A program made the translations under genes and the position numbers. The notes under the pieces were generated by a model, which searched no databases, was not told the origin of the DNA, and saw only the letters and a list, made by a program, of their open reading frames with translations. From Lycorma delicatula (Eukaryota; Arthropoda; Insecta; Hemiptera; Fulgoridae): a DNA stretch of 64,000 nucleotides. Location: positions 153,742,575 to 153,806,574 of the forward strand of contig NC_134455.1 in NCBI RefSeq assembly GCF_047948215.1. The letters are read 5' to 3'. Within the stretch, counting starts at the first letter, position 1. Every line of letters begins with the position of its first letter. Below, piece after piece: positions 14,201 through 26,430 of the stretch.

Positions 14201-14779
14201 TTATACATACATTTGTACATAAACACTACAGAATCGAGTTCAGGAGTAAGTTGTTCAAAATTTAAAGTTGTTCTCCTCTCCCCCCGACGATGAATTAGAA
14301 ATCTGACCGGACGCAATTTCCCCATTTCTTTGAAAATCCGCTAAAAATTGAGAAGCAACGAAAAATTAAATACCATGGGAGACATTTCGAAAATGTTTCT
14401 CGACAGTCGACAACAATGATTTCTGGTGTCATTGAAAACATTAATTTAGAAGAGTAAGGTTAGTTTAGACAGTAGCTGAACCTTCCATAACCAATTACGA
14501 TCGATATTTTTGTTGTGTACTTTTTTTCATTTTCACTTAATTAATTATAGTAGAGTTCAATATGTTAAATTCAGTAAAAATAAAAAGGTCTACTACACTT
14601 TCACAAAAATAAATGTTTAATTCAATTAAATAAATAAAAAAATTCTTGATATTTTTAATTTACCGTATACTATGCAGAAACTTAAAGGGATTGTGGAACA
14701 CAACATAGGTTCATATTTTTAAGGGGATTATGCAATGATGTACCTGCCAAATTTCACTTCCAACTAGATCGATTTTATA

Positions 14780-15430
14780 AAATCTATCGTTCAGTCGTGT
14801 TCTGTCTTCTCGCAGATCCTCACTTTATAGTTCCCCACGCTTCACGATTCCGTGCCGTTCTCTTAATGTTATCATATCTTCCTCCAATCTTTGAATCTAT
14901 CGTTAGATACCTCCTTCTTCCTCTTACCTTCACTCCATACACCATCCCCTAGATTGCAGTCTTCAGTAGAAATTCTCTTCTCAACCACTATCGTATCCAA
15001 TTTGTTTCTTCTTTATATATTCTTAATGAATCGCCTTTTTTCCTCAATCTTTCGCAGCAATTTCTTCATTTCTTTTTTTATCTCCCATATTAATTCACAT
15101 TTCAAATACTTCCTTTCAACCTTCGTCCTTAGTGTCCAAGTTTCAGCATCATACAACCCTACATTACACATATAGAACTTTTTTTTAGTCTTCCTTAATT
15201 ATTTATTTCATGGTTCATAGAGTAACATTCTGTTAAAACTTTCCTTCGCCGTTGCTACTCAAATTCTTACCTCTGCTGTACAACAGATATCCTCCGTTAC
15301 TGTTCTTTCTAGATACTTGAATCGAACTACTCGTTTCACCTCACGTTCGATGTAATATTTGTCCAATCACTGTTTTCTCCTGTTAGCATAATCTTGGTCT
15401 TACCCTTATTTATTCTCATCCCATTTTCTT
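14780..15430 (-). pseudogene. LINE reverse transcriptase C-terminal remnant, minus strand
   Basis: Read on the minus strand from 15430 downwards, this gives, in order, a MRINKGKTKIM-like block, KYLERTVTEDICCTAEVRI (the YLGS.ITEDG...EI.RRI block), LYDAETWTLR (the LYG.ETWTL block), RRFIKNI-RRNK and a terminal KDWRKI...DRTRL-like stretch. This is the conserved tail that follows the RT domain in the insect endonuclease-reverse transcriptase LINEs also seen at 17.8, 24.2, 25.8 and 48.7 kb. Several frameshifts and stops are present. A plus-strand open frame at 14891-15175 is its antisense shadow. It probably lies in a 5'-truncated LINE copy. Confidence 0.75.
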
Positions 15431-17785
15431 TAAACGTAAGTACCGTATAAAATACAGCACTTAATTAAGACCAAACATGTTCATCCCTTTCAGTTTTTGA
15501 GAGGTCTATTTTTAATTTTCATTACCACGATGTCAAGTGTTGTCATCGTTATAAATTCACCACAATTAAAATTAAACATACTGCAGATGCCGAAAAAAAG
15601 CTTACTGATATATACAAAAATTAAATGTCTGCGGTGTTAGGCAAATATGATTAAAAAATAGCATTAGTACTAATATTTCAAATCCTGTCATCTGGAAAGC
15701 TGTGTTATTGTTATCCAGCATATTTCCAATTATTTATTACTCAAAATCACAGAACCGTGAATTTTTCTAGTTTCTCTATTAGAATAGAAACATTCAGACA
15801 GCTATAATAAGTACAAAGGATTCATATTAAAAAAATAATAATAATTTAAAAGCTCTACAGTATTAGTCATTAATTTCTACTAGGTTAAAACAAAAGAAAG
15901 ATTTAATAATATTTATGACTGGTAATTTCAGTCAGGTTTTTGGAAGTCAAACTGACTGACGTTGAAACAAAAGCATACAATGAGTAAACAAAATCTAAAG
16001 CACGGAAGAAAGAAACAATCAAAAGAAAGCACACAAAATTCGGCTATAAATTTGAAAAAGGGGAAGGGAAAACCTAACCACCTGCTAGAAAGTACCTGGA
16101 CCAAGACTATGAACAATCCAGTGAAAACTAAATACAAAGTTCGGTTGAAAAATCAGAGTACGCTACCCAAACATACAGTTTATAGTCCAAATAATAAAAG
16201 ATGCAGAAGCAATGCAAAAATTATAGCAGAAAATTAAAAAATTCTAAGCAAAAAAAAAGGAGACAATATCAAAAAACTGAGGGACGTTTAAAAACAATCT
16301 TAAAAGAACATGTAGAAATCAACCAACAAATTGGAGTTAAAAGGTATTATAGGATATAATCGGAATCTATTAGCCGGAATCCAGTTTAATTCTATAAATT
16401 TTATAACAAACAATTTTGTATACATTTTTTTCATAAAATTCGCTGTATGTGGTTACCAGACCAATTGATACTGTTAACTGAACGCAGGGAATAAAAAACA
16501 ATGATAGCAATAATCGCCTAAATCCGATTTTAAATATTTATTCCTTTATCCATTAATAAATTGGAAGTTTTATACAATCGACAAAATGCAACGAATTAAG
16601 AAAAAATGCAAATTTCTATAGTTTATTTCTCAGCTGAAAATATTATTTATTTCTGAGTTACATTACAGTTGGATCGATGGCGATTGGAATTTTAATTAAT
16701 GGTTTTAGTAGGGCGTCATATTGTTTTCCTACAGCTCTGCATTACTCCCCTCTACGACTAAGGTGATAAATTAGGTGATGCAATTATATCATATATTAGA
16801 TGTATTCTGGATTCCTGTCGTATGATAATCCAGCAAACATAATAGTCGGTAAGCACATATTGCTTATCATTACCCGATCAGTGTTCTTGACAATGAATTA
16901 CAGCACGATACATGATAACTTCATACAATTCGGTTTCGTCAATGAAAAATTTGTTTTCTTCTTATTGCTATCCGTAATTGTTTTTAGTAGTTTTTTATTT
17001 TAGAAAAGACAGCCTAATGTAACTGGTCTATTTAATATAACTGATTTTAAATAAATCAGTTTTAAAACTGCACATAAAACTATTAATACATAGCAACTAA
17101 AAAGTTAGTACAGATTTTTTAGATGATGTACAAAGCTTCTTTTTTAACATATTAAAGTCTATGTTACTAGAAAAAATTGAACGCAATTGCTTACTGGTCT
17201 AAATTGATTTTAAGCTGAAGCATATTAGCTTGCGTTTCTATTACATAACGTGAAATATATATATTGAAAAAATAATATTTATTTACAACTACTAAATTAT
17301 AATTTATTTTATAGACAGGTATATAATTTTTTTTAATGAAGCAGCAGAGAAAGTACTTATAACAAAGTGAAAATGCTATTATTTTCTCATAAAAAGTAAT
17401 TACGAGTACAATCAATATATGCAAATTAAATTTATATAATACGTAATATTAAATTAATATGCTAATAGAATACAATGTACTCATAACCTATAATATTAAT
17501 CTTTATAATGTTACATATATATATATATATATATATGAATTTCAAAACTATTGCAATCGCTTTCAAATTAATCGGTACATATTCGTCCCAATATCTTTCA
17601 GAGCTAATAATCAAAACCTTCTTTAGTGTAATTTCCGGTAAGCCCACCTTGAAAGATTTAGAGAAACTCTAAATTTGTAATTAAATAATGCTTATATTGT
17701 TTCTTCGTTTAATAATTTTTTTCTTAAATTTTATAAATTTCATATTAAAGTTTATGCACATAAATATATGCAAACGTAACATATA
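15431..17785. other. AT-rich stretch with one lysine-rich short frame, no gene called
   Basis: A 91-residue plus-strand frame at 15962-16237 is rich in Lys, Asn and Ser, with no domain, signal peptide or splice support that I can see. It is flanked by ordinary AT-rich DNA. I do not call it a gene. Confidence 0.45.
17514..17536. repeat. (AT)n microsatellite
   Basis: About 11 AT units. Confidence 0.95.
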
Positions 17786-17789
17786 TTTT

Positions 17790-18365
17790 GTAGATGGGAA
17801 TATCATCGAGGCATGTAAAGACTTTTACTTACCTATCACAGAAAGGAAACGGTGTAAAAGACATAAGTCATCGTACAGCTTTGGGGCGGGTGGCTAACCC
17901 TAAGTGCAATTCTTTGTGGTATTCTGAAGGGATAAGGAAAACAACTAAGTATAGGTTATATAAAAGTTGTTCAGAGCATTTTATTATACGGGTCAGAAGG
18001 AAATTAAAAAAAGAGATGAGGGAAGGTTGTTGGCTGTGGAGATGGATGTGCTGCGCAGGAGTTGTGGAGTTTCTAGAATGCGGTCCGTGAGAAATGACAT
18101 CAGAAGAAGAATCGGAGCAACCGGTACAGCGATTGAAGTTTTGAAGGGATGAAGACTACAATGGTTTAGACATGTTAGGAGAATGAAGGAGTATAGATGG
18201 CCTAGGAGGATGTTGTAGTGGACTACAGGAGAGATGAGGAAACGTGGACGACCTCCGAAGCAGTTGGTGTCTGAAATGATGGAGGCGATGAAGAAATAAA
18301 ATCTGGAGAAGGAAAGTTGGCGGGATAGAAGAGTTTGACGGTTGGGATGTGAGAGACGGCCTTTT
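17790..18365 (+). pseudogene. LINE reverse transcriptase C-terminal remnant, plus strand
   Basis: Across two or three frames the order is FTYLSQKGNGVKDISHRTAL (the FTYLGS...DI.HR.AL block), KTTKYRLYKS, a damaged LYG.E.W region, then RRLLAVEMDVLRRSCGVSR (17967-18152 frame), RRLQWFRHVRRM, WPRRML, KRGRPPKQ and a W.DRRV-like end. These are the standard landmarks of the tail of insect endonuclease-reverse transcriptase LINEs. The RT palm is absent, so the copy is 5'-truncated. Stops at several points and at least two frameshifts show that it is dead. Overlapping short frames at 17688-17897, 17794-18090 and 17967-18152 are all parts of it. Confidence 0.83.
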
Positions 18366-19139
18366 TAACTGTAACTCGCCTAGAAGAAAATGTAACAGAA
18401 TTTCACATCCGATCCACATACGCTGATATATCATCCTTAAAATGAATAACATTTATAAGAGTATAAAAAACTTTTAAAAACAGCAACATAAGAATATAAG
18501 GACAAGCAAATTTTATATGAAACCTATTATCTCAATACATTTGTGATTAACAGAAACAGTAAATTTAACAAAAATAACACATTAAAGCAAGTTTAACTTA
18601 TGCAAAGCGAATCGTTCATAATATACATTAAAACTGTTTCACTTACTGGTTTTGTTTTTTATCCAAATTTAGTTCTCGTACTTTTTTAGAGAACTCTGCT
18701 TCATCAGAAAGTTATTTAGAAAAGTTAAAAATTAATTTTAAATATTAAAGTTATAGAAATTTACTTAGTTATGTAGCTTAATCACCGATATAAAATTAAC
18801 TATCCTGCTGCTATTATAGTTTTTTTTAGATAACGAAACTACGCAGTTTTTGGTAGTGTAATTTAAAAATGTATATTTTGAACAATTTAAATTAAATGTT
18901 GCTATAATTTCCCAAAATCAGGAGTAATATGTTAAAATGATGCATACTAGCAATTTTATATCCACAAAAATTTAAACTGAATTATCAATGCTTTTTTTAT
19001 CAACTTTATAAAGAAAAGTACGGTATTACTTTCGATCGCATAGTGGGATGGAAAATGAAAATAAATTTTCTTCACGTTTTGAGGTGATGAGTACGAATAT
19101 CCCATTCACTTAAATTGGGGTACCTTATATATTTACAGG
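18366..19139. other. AT-rich sequence, nothing recognised
   Basis: No coding or structural signal was seen. Confidence 0.5.
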
Positions 19140-19318
19140 CCTTTGTAAAAATGTTTTTGGCTCAAAAATCTCCAGAACTACTGCGTCAATTTCACTAAAA
19201 TTTAAATATGCTGTAATAGTGTATCTGAAGTTGGCATGTGAAATTTTTACGAAGATCGATCGAGTCGTTCTTGAGTTATGCTCAATTTAAGGTCAAAACA
19301 ATTTGAGGGGGGAAGTTT
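19140..19318 (+). repeat. Dispersed repeat C, copy 1
   Basis: Similar in the same orientation to 38440-38625. Shared landmarks in order are AAAATCTCCA.AACT, TTCA.T.AAATTTA.ATATG, TATCTGAAGTT, GCATGTGAAA, ATGAAGAT-like, GTCGTTCTTGAGTTA and TCAATTTAAGGTC. Identity is roughly two-thirds to three-quarters by eye. No coding potential. Confidence 0.75.
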
Positions 19319-19990
19319 TTTCCACCTTCTCACCAGGCCGGACTCACGTAAAGAATAAACACGGCCCGGGGGAGTGTCCTTTACTCTAACGAGCCCACCC
19401 GCCTACCGGCTGTAAGTCCGACATGACAGGCAGGCAGGCCCGCCGGTAGGATCTTGATTTCCTTGCCTGCAACTAACCCCCAGTGTTAAATCACCAGGTC
19501 TGACAAAGTCGTGCCCAGCGACCCACCCCGGGTGCCAGGACTCGGTCTTGCATTGTCCGTTTCAAACGAAGACACCCCGAAGGTCACCTCCGCCGGGACC
19601 CGGTCCTTCAAGTGCCAGCCTCTATCTAGCGCGATCCAGAAGCCGCACCTGCTGGGACTCGGTCTTACCAGCTCCGGGACACCAGAGTCCCTACGCTTCA
19701 TCGCAGACAACCACCCACTGAAGCGTCAACAGACGCAGACTCCACAAGAGGCTAATCCAGCACCCGATCGCATTGACGGCACTGAAATAGACCAGAATGC
19801 CCCCACGCAGAAGAAACTAGAAAGCTAGACATTGAAGAGCAACCGCTCTCCACAAAGCCTATAGACACCAGGACAGCAACACTCCCGCGAGCAGCACACT
19901 CTGTCCGATGATCCGCTTTCCCAGAAATAACGCATACCCGCGGGTTCCCACAAGAAGTGGGAAGTTAGAAGCGCGGATCGTTACGATGCT
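19319..19990. other. GC-rich block, possible LINE 5' region or unclassified repeat
   Basis: About 670 bp that is far more GC- and CpG-rich than the surrounding sequence, with sharp edges. A 105-residue plus-strand frame runs from 19511 (GTG) to 19828 and a 74-residue minus-strand frame overlaps it. Both are rich in Pro, Ser and Arg and resemble no family I know. The phrase GGACTCGGTCTT appears twice (about 19549 and 19650), and a related GGGACTCTGGTCTT lies in the other GC-rich block at 42.2 kb. Retained CpG implies recent insertion or lack of methylation. Candidates are a LINE 5' UTR/gag start, a non-autonomous element or a host CpG island. Confidence 0.5.
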
Positions 19991-22900
19991 GCAAATCGGA
20001 ACGTTGACATTTCTTTATCTGCGGCATTTATTGTTAGAAATATTAAAATAAATTAACGAAAAGTGCGCAAGAATTTTTTATTTTTTCTCAGTAGTGGAAT
20101 TTGAAATTGTTTCTCTTAATTTCTTATACTGACATATGTGTTTGTAATATTTGAAAACATGTGTTACTTCTCTGTAGCTTGATCAACGTTTTTTTTATAT
20201 ACTTAAATGCTCATAAATGCATACATATATATTTTTAATGCAAAAAATACATGTTATTATAATTTTTTAAGTAAAATAAAAGGAAACAAAGAAGGTAATA
20301 AATAGAATGGACAAATATTAAAATTGTATTGAAATTACATTACAATGGTTGACATGATTTTTAATTAAATCTTGTTTCCAGGACTCGAACCATGTGAAGC
20401 ATCATCTTCAACGATTAGTTTTAAATATTACAACGAACTTTTTTAAAAATATACAATTTAAAATTATTTGTACAATTAATTTAACTAGTAAATTAAATAA
20501 GACTGAAAAAAATTATTTTCAAAAAAGTACGATAGCTTTTAATATTAAAAATGTTAAAAAAAAGCCTGATTATAAAATTCTAACCGATTAGGTAACATGA
20601 AACTTAAATTAGTTAGAATTAAGAGACAAGAAATATAATTTACACTTGCAAGTTGCTAAGAATGAGATTGTAATATTTAACTTTACATTTTTAACTATCA
20701 CAACAAAACAAAAGATAACAACAAATAAAAACAACATGCCAAGTAATAGTGTTGTTACCGTTCCAGTAAATGTAGGGAATTCTTTACTATTGTACAATTA
20801 AATTAAAATACAAAAAATCTTTAAAGACTACTTTTGGAGTATATTCTCTAATAAAAGCACATTCAACAGATAAGATATAAGAAACTAGGTTACTAATCTC
20901 CACTTTCATCTAAATATATCCATGTAAATTAAATCAACTATTTATTGACTTATAACACGATAATAGTAATACAAATTTACATTTTTATAATTAAATTATA
21001 AATTTAACCGGGACATCTAACTCAGACCGTTAATCGGTTATATCAATGTATTCTGTATAAATCAAACTAAGTAGTCTTGCGAACCTCACATGTAGTCGTT
21101 GCTACATTACGATCAGGGATACATTCATTCATTTTAACATTTTTAATTACGATATTATTATGGCTAACTAAAAACTGAACGTCAAGATTACGAACACTCG
21201 GTAATACCCGTATAAGGAAGATGATTTTAGGTAGAAGGTTGCTGTTGTATAAATAAGGTAGGATAATACTTTATTTCGCAATATTATGAACACAAAAGAA
21301 TTTAATCTAGTATTAACACTACTGATAGACTGGCTATGAATTTAAAAAGACAGAGTGAGGTTACCGGTATGTTAACGCATCATTCATGACTCGCTTCAGC
21401 CTCAGACAAAGCATGTTATAGTAGGCCTTCTACGAAGTTTCACGTCAGATCAGGTCAGGTACGAAAATAATGGAGGCGCCCGCTGTTAAAGAGGTCAATC
21501 CAACCGAAAGGTTGACACTAAAACTATGAACCTTTTCGCACTTTTTTTCTTTACTTACCATTGCACGTTTCGTTTGCAACCTAGACACCTCATTGTATTA
21601 CGAAAATAGATCATTTTTAACTAAAACACTCATAATCCGTTTAAAAATAGAACATAACTTCATATGTTGCGATTAGGAATTGTTTGAAATAAAGCACTTT
21701 ATTTTTTTTTTTAATTTAAATATACGCAGACCTAAAAACTGACGTCCTTATTGATGACAAGTCATTCGAAAGAATGCTAAATATAATACATGCATCTTTA
21801 CAAAAAATAAGAAAAAGAATATAGATAAATATTACTTAACCGTTCACAAGTGGGAGTTAAAAACAAAGGAATCGATTTGAGACACTTATTTTTTTCCACT
21901 ACACAAAAAATTCATCTAAAAGTTTTAAAATAGAAATATTTGGTCGAAAAAATATTTACGGTTTATCAAATTAAATAAAACCATTAACTAATCAATCATA
22001 CAATTTTTACTGTTAGATAAAATCTAAGTTGATTTCAGAAATAATCGGCCACGTAGGGTTTCATACAGAGTAAAATTGATTATCTTCTAAATTACATTAA
22101 CTTCTAAACTTCTAGAAATTAACTTTTAAACTACAGTATTAAGAATATTTTACGCGAAACACAATAAGAGAAAGAGATATAGTTTACTGTCTGATAATAT
22201 AGTATTTCTCTAAGAAGTATTTTAAGAAGTTAAAATTAACTAAGAAAGAGCACCTCAGGGACAAATAATTTACACGGAATGGAAAACGTTAATCCCGTGT
22301 AAAATTTTAATTAAAACTGTAAGCGAATACTTAGTCGTAAAAGATCTTACTCGAGTTTGAAATTTAATAAATCAATAAAATTAACCGGCTTTCTTGTTTT
22401 TAAAGTACATATTTGTGTAAATAATATTTTCCCGTACAACAATAACTAATTAATCGTAATTCTCCCCAGCTTTTAAAGATAATTAAACTGTAATTTACTG
22501 TTAAATAAATGAACAAAAATTATATAAAAAAATTAAAAAAAGATTAGAAAAATAAACAGAAAACACGATTACGCGAATAAACCAGATCGTATCCTTCACT
22601 ACGTTAATCTTATCAATCCAATATAAGAAGTTTTAATCCGATCAAAGAATTTATATTATAATATACTCGCACAATAATATCAGCAGAAAGGAGTCAACAA
22701 GAGTTAATACGAACGTATATTGTTAAGAGGATTATTAAGATGCAACCGGCTTAAACCGGAATATCTGCAGGAACGTCTATACGTTACCATTACTAGCTAC
22801 ATTTTTGTGAACGATAAACGCCGACAATCACTGAGGGATCTAAAATGTAGTTTAAATTAGTAATTACTTTTGTATTAACTGTGCCAAACTGATTGTTTCT

Positions 22901-23065
22901 TCGCTAAATAAATTATTAAAAGTTGTGTAAAACCTTCAACAATGTTAAGTATAAATATACATAACCGTTCAAAATATCAGTCAAGACTAGAGATGCTTAT
23001 AGATCACCTTATAAAAGGATCGAATATTATAAAAATTTAATTTTTTTTTCACCATTAAAAAATAA
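19991..23065. other. AT-rich stretch, no gene seen
   Basis: Only short chance frames (for example 20394-20591 and 20609-20797). A few GC-richer segments near 21.4-21.5 kb show no coding or tRNA-like structure. Confidence 0.5.
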
Positions 23066-23069
23066 AATA

Positions 23070-23600
23070 TCATCATGAGAAGTCATATCAAGGAGAAAAG
23101 GACGCAACTTAACTTTAAATTCAGGGAAACGGTTGCTAGACAGCGGGTCGAAGTATCATTATCTAACAAACTACTGCTGTTCTCAGCGATCCTGAAACCG
23201 GAATCGGAAACTGTGTGGTACGATAAACCAAGAAAAATATCAAAGCCGTACAGCGATTTCAGAACAAATTATTGAGAAATTACAGAAGCGGCATGGTTTG
23301 CGAAATCACTGAAATACATGATTATCTGGGATTGTCATCCGTTCGAGAGACGTTACAGCGATTCAGTACAATATACAAAATGAGAATCAAACATATGAAC
23401 TGGCTCGCTGTAAATATCCAGGATAACAGCGAGGGCGTTAGGCGCCAAAAGCGAGGGTATGTATTAGAACTACAAGTTCTCCGAGATTTGAAATGGATAA
23501 GCTACCCTACGGTGTTGTACACCGTCAAAATTCTTCATTTCGTTTTGTCACTCGGTTTTGTTGTTTCTTTGATTTCTTTTACTGTTTCTTTGTTTGATTA
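23070..23600 (+). pseudogene. Jockey-type LINE C-terminal remnant
   Basis: Two overlapping short frames (23075-23275 and 23272-23601) and bits of a third give the characteristic end of Jockey-type polymerases. The order is VSLSNKLLLFSAILKPE (the LSN.NKLLLY.AILKPIW block), EITEAAWF, IHDYLGLSSVRETLQRFS, then NWLAVNIQDNSEGVRRQKRGYVLEL. The equivalent blocks in Jockey relatives follow the thumb domain and end in an RRLKR motif before the stop. The 3' part then runs into hydrophobic, T-rich sequence. The polymerase domain is missing and the frames are shifted, so this is a 5'-truncated dead copy. It is a different LINE lineage from those at 14.8, 17.8 and 24.2 kb. Confidence 0.83.
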
Positions 23601-24224
23601 GTTATTCTTTGTGTGATAAGACTATTTTATTGTGTTTCTTTGCTTTTTATGTTCTGAACTTGATCGGTATACTTTGGAGCCATCTTTGTAAGTACTTATT
23701 TATCTATTATATATTTTTGTATACTGCGTAAACTATGTATACATGAACAGTTCTTTGAGGGGTTTCAATAGAAACCACTCCTGCGTGTCATTTTCTTTTG
23801 GGGAGGATTCAAATTTACTTACGGTTCCGGTAAACTGGAACAGATTGTAAATTAAATACTGCGGAAAAAAATGTGTAAATCAATAAAAATGTTTTATAAA
23901 TTTTAATATAAGACAAATTCAACCTAGGAGATTTCTTCAACGATTCTTCTAGGAGATTTTTTTAACTTTTAAAAATAATTAATAGTATTAATTAATTAAT
24001 TTAATATTATTATAATTAATATTACTTATTAATTTTTTTAGACAAAATCGATAGTACGTTAATGTACACGATGTTCTTGATTAATTTTATGACAATGAGG
24101 AAGAAACAGACGTAAAACATTACCGTTAAAAACTAAATGTTTAATAACAGTAATACATTACATACAATACGGTAATCAACAACATATGGCCAATAAATGA
24201 AAAAAAAATTTTAATCGGAAATAA
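23601..24224. other. AT-rich sequence, possible LINE 3' UTR at its start
   Basis: The T-rich beginning (to about 23800) may be the 3' UTR of the preceding LINE. No poly-A or target duplication was identified. Confidence 0.4.
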
Positions 24225-24230
24225 AATAAA

Positions 24231-25560
24231 GCAGTAAAAAATATGAAGAATCAAAAAGCTGTGGGAATAGATGAGCTGCCAGAAAATAATTAGATATCTT
24301 AATGAGGAAGTATTACAAGTGATGATGACCTTATTTAGTACAATGTAAAATGGCCATAAAACTTTCTTAAAATAACCACCAGTCGAATATCCAAAAAAAT
24401 AGCGGTACAGTAAAAAAACGAGATTATAGAGCAATTAGTTTTATTTCGCGATCGGCAAAGATTCTGTGAATTCTGAAAAAAATATGGAGCAGATAGTTAC
24501 AAAAGAATAATATGGTTTCAGGAAAAGAAAGGGGGGACAGAAGATGGAATCGGACTAATAAGAACTACTGGTTCTTACAGTAAGAACTACTGGTATATAA
24601 CAGAGAGAAGTATAGGAATTAGTGTATATCATATAGATACATAGAAAAGGTTTCGATTGTATCAAATGGGGTAATCTATTAAAAGTTTTAGGAAATCAAA
24701 CGGTTCATTGAAATGATAATAGATCAATTAAAGAACTGCATCTAAAGCAGAAAAAAGTTATAAAAGTAAAGGATGCTCAAACTAAGAGAATCGACTAGAA
24801 AGATGAGTAAGGCACGGATGCTGCTTATCACTTGTTTAATACGTATTTTGAAGAAATAATCAACAATACTTTAGAATAAGATACAGGAGTCAGTGTAGGA
24901 GGAAGGAAAATAGTAAATTGTTTGATGATTCGATTGTTTAACGTGGATTTTTTTTAAAGAATTACTCACAGGATATTCAGTAGACGATTATGAAAAATTA
25001 TAAGACACTATGGGAGAATCTGTCGTGAAAATAAATTTTAGGAAAAATGAAGAACAATATGTCAATGAATGACTACACAAGAGGTAAGATTTACAGAAGC
25101 ATACAAAGGTAAAAACGAAATGAAAACAGAAATGACTAGGGAAACATTCAACAAAAAGAAACAATTATGTATAACATAAAGTTAGAAATGAAGAAACGTC
25201 TTCTGAAATGTTACAATTTTTTCTTCTATAAGGATGTAAAATATGGTTACAAAGAGAAAAAGAAAGACTGGAGGCATTTGGAAAATTAGCATGAAGAAAA
25301 CGGAATAAGATTAAAAATACAAAGTAAAAAAAAATGTAACGAGGGCAATAAAGGAAAATAGAAACTTAATCAAAACAATTTAGAACAGGAAAGCTAACTT
25401 GTTAGAACGTATCATAAGAGGAGGATTAACGAAACAGGAGTGGTACTAAAAGGATCAGCAGACTATACGAAAAGAAACTGGAAAAAAATAAAAATTATAA
25501 ACAATCTCAAAAAAAATGACCATTTTGTCTCAACTTTAAAATGTTAGCCGGGAATAAAGG
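24231..25560 (+). pseudogene. Decayed LINE reverse transcriptase, palm to C-terminus
   Basis: This is the most complete polymerase remnant in the window. Blocks appear in correct order: AVKNMKNQKAVGIDELP (24231-24282), SKILL-like and MEQIV.KE.YGFRKRKGGTEDGIGLIR (about 24484-24570), an AFD region read as RFRLYQMG, EEIINNTLE...TGVSVGGRKIVNC (24850-24925), and the catalytic box, where RFADD has become RLFNVD (about 24930-24948). Then come a GYSVDDYEKL and KINF segment, GIWKI, RAIKENRNLIKTI and RIIRGGL. Stops and indels are frequent. Without both catalytic aspartates it cannot function. It belongs to the same broad family as the fragments at 14.8, 25.8, 40.9 and 48.7 kb. No endonuclease domain was recognised upstream. 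Confidence 0.8.
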
Positions 25561-25734
25561 AGAAGGAAGACGGACATAGTTCAAGGAATCTGCCTCAGAG
25601 TAGTTACTTGATGATGACAAAATGAAATTTTTTAATTACTTAAAATTCTTTCCTATAGAAGTTATCATAAATTGGAAATACGGGATAAAGAGCAAATACC
25701 GGAAATACTTACTGTTTAATTATACAAATATGGC

Positions 25735-26430
25735 ATACAGATATACGACAATCTGTCTCTATAAACGAAAATTTCTGATTCAGAGATAGAAAGATTGAAC
25801 AGGGAAAGTCTTTCCCTGTTGCTTTACAAGTTGTACATGGAAGAAAGAATAAAAATTGAAGGAAATTTTGAGAAATAATAACTACCCACGAAGAGAAATT
25901 TAATTATAATAAATACACTGATAAGATGACAGTTTTCTTTTACTTTTTTGAAGAAATTACGAAACGAGTTGAAGAAACACTGGGTGACATGAATTTATTT
26001 ATACAAGAGAAATTCAGTTTGAAAATAAATAAGAATAAGTGTAGGTAATGAAATAAAATAAAAAAGGAGGTTAATGAGGAATTAAATAATATGATAAAGG
26101 ATCGATAAACCAAAAATTGCAAATTTCTTTTAGGATGAAATAAAACAAAAATTAATGATAAAAATGAGCCTGGCACATGCACAGGAACCCTCCACCCAGA
26201 AGAAACAAAAACTAGTATAAAATATAGATCTAATAATTAGGAAAAAAAGTCTTCAATGTAATTGTGGTAAGTACAGCGATTTATGATTAAGAAACACGGG
26301 CAATAGGAAAAAGGACTACGTGAATGTTGAAAATTAGACGAGTAGATAAAAATCTAATGAAGAATTCTTACAGCGTATTGGAGAAGAGAGAAATCTCAAA
26401 GTATTTGGTAAATGAAATATCACACGGATA
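25735..26430 (+). pseudogene. Second LINE reverse transcriptase fragment next to the first
   Basis: A separate copy restarts within the RT domain. The blocks are SLSLLLYKLYMEERIK (about 25810-25855, the LSP.LFN.Y.EE.I block), EETLGDMNLFIQEKFSLKINKNKCR (25963-26045, the KIN..KTK block), a damaged YLGS region, and NVIVVSTAIYD-ETRAIGKRTT followed by EEFLQRIGEERN-like residues to about 26405. Because the RT blocks repeat after the C-terminal blocks of the preceding copy, two insertions or a tandem arrangement are implied. Stops and frameshifts abound. Confidence 0.7.

Noticed and set aside
15962..16237. 91-residue lysine-rich frame
   Set aside because: Low-complexity composition and no recognisable domain; likely chance.
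19511..19828. 105-residue frame as a host gene
   Set aside because: It lies in a GC-rich block where stop codons are rare on both strands, and it begins only with GTG; the block looks like a repeat.
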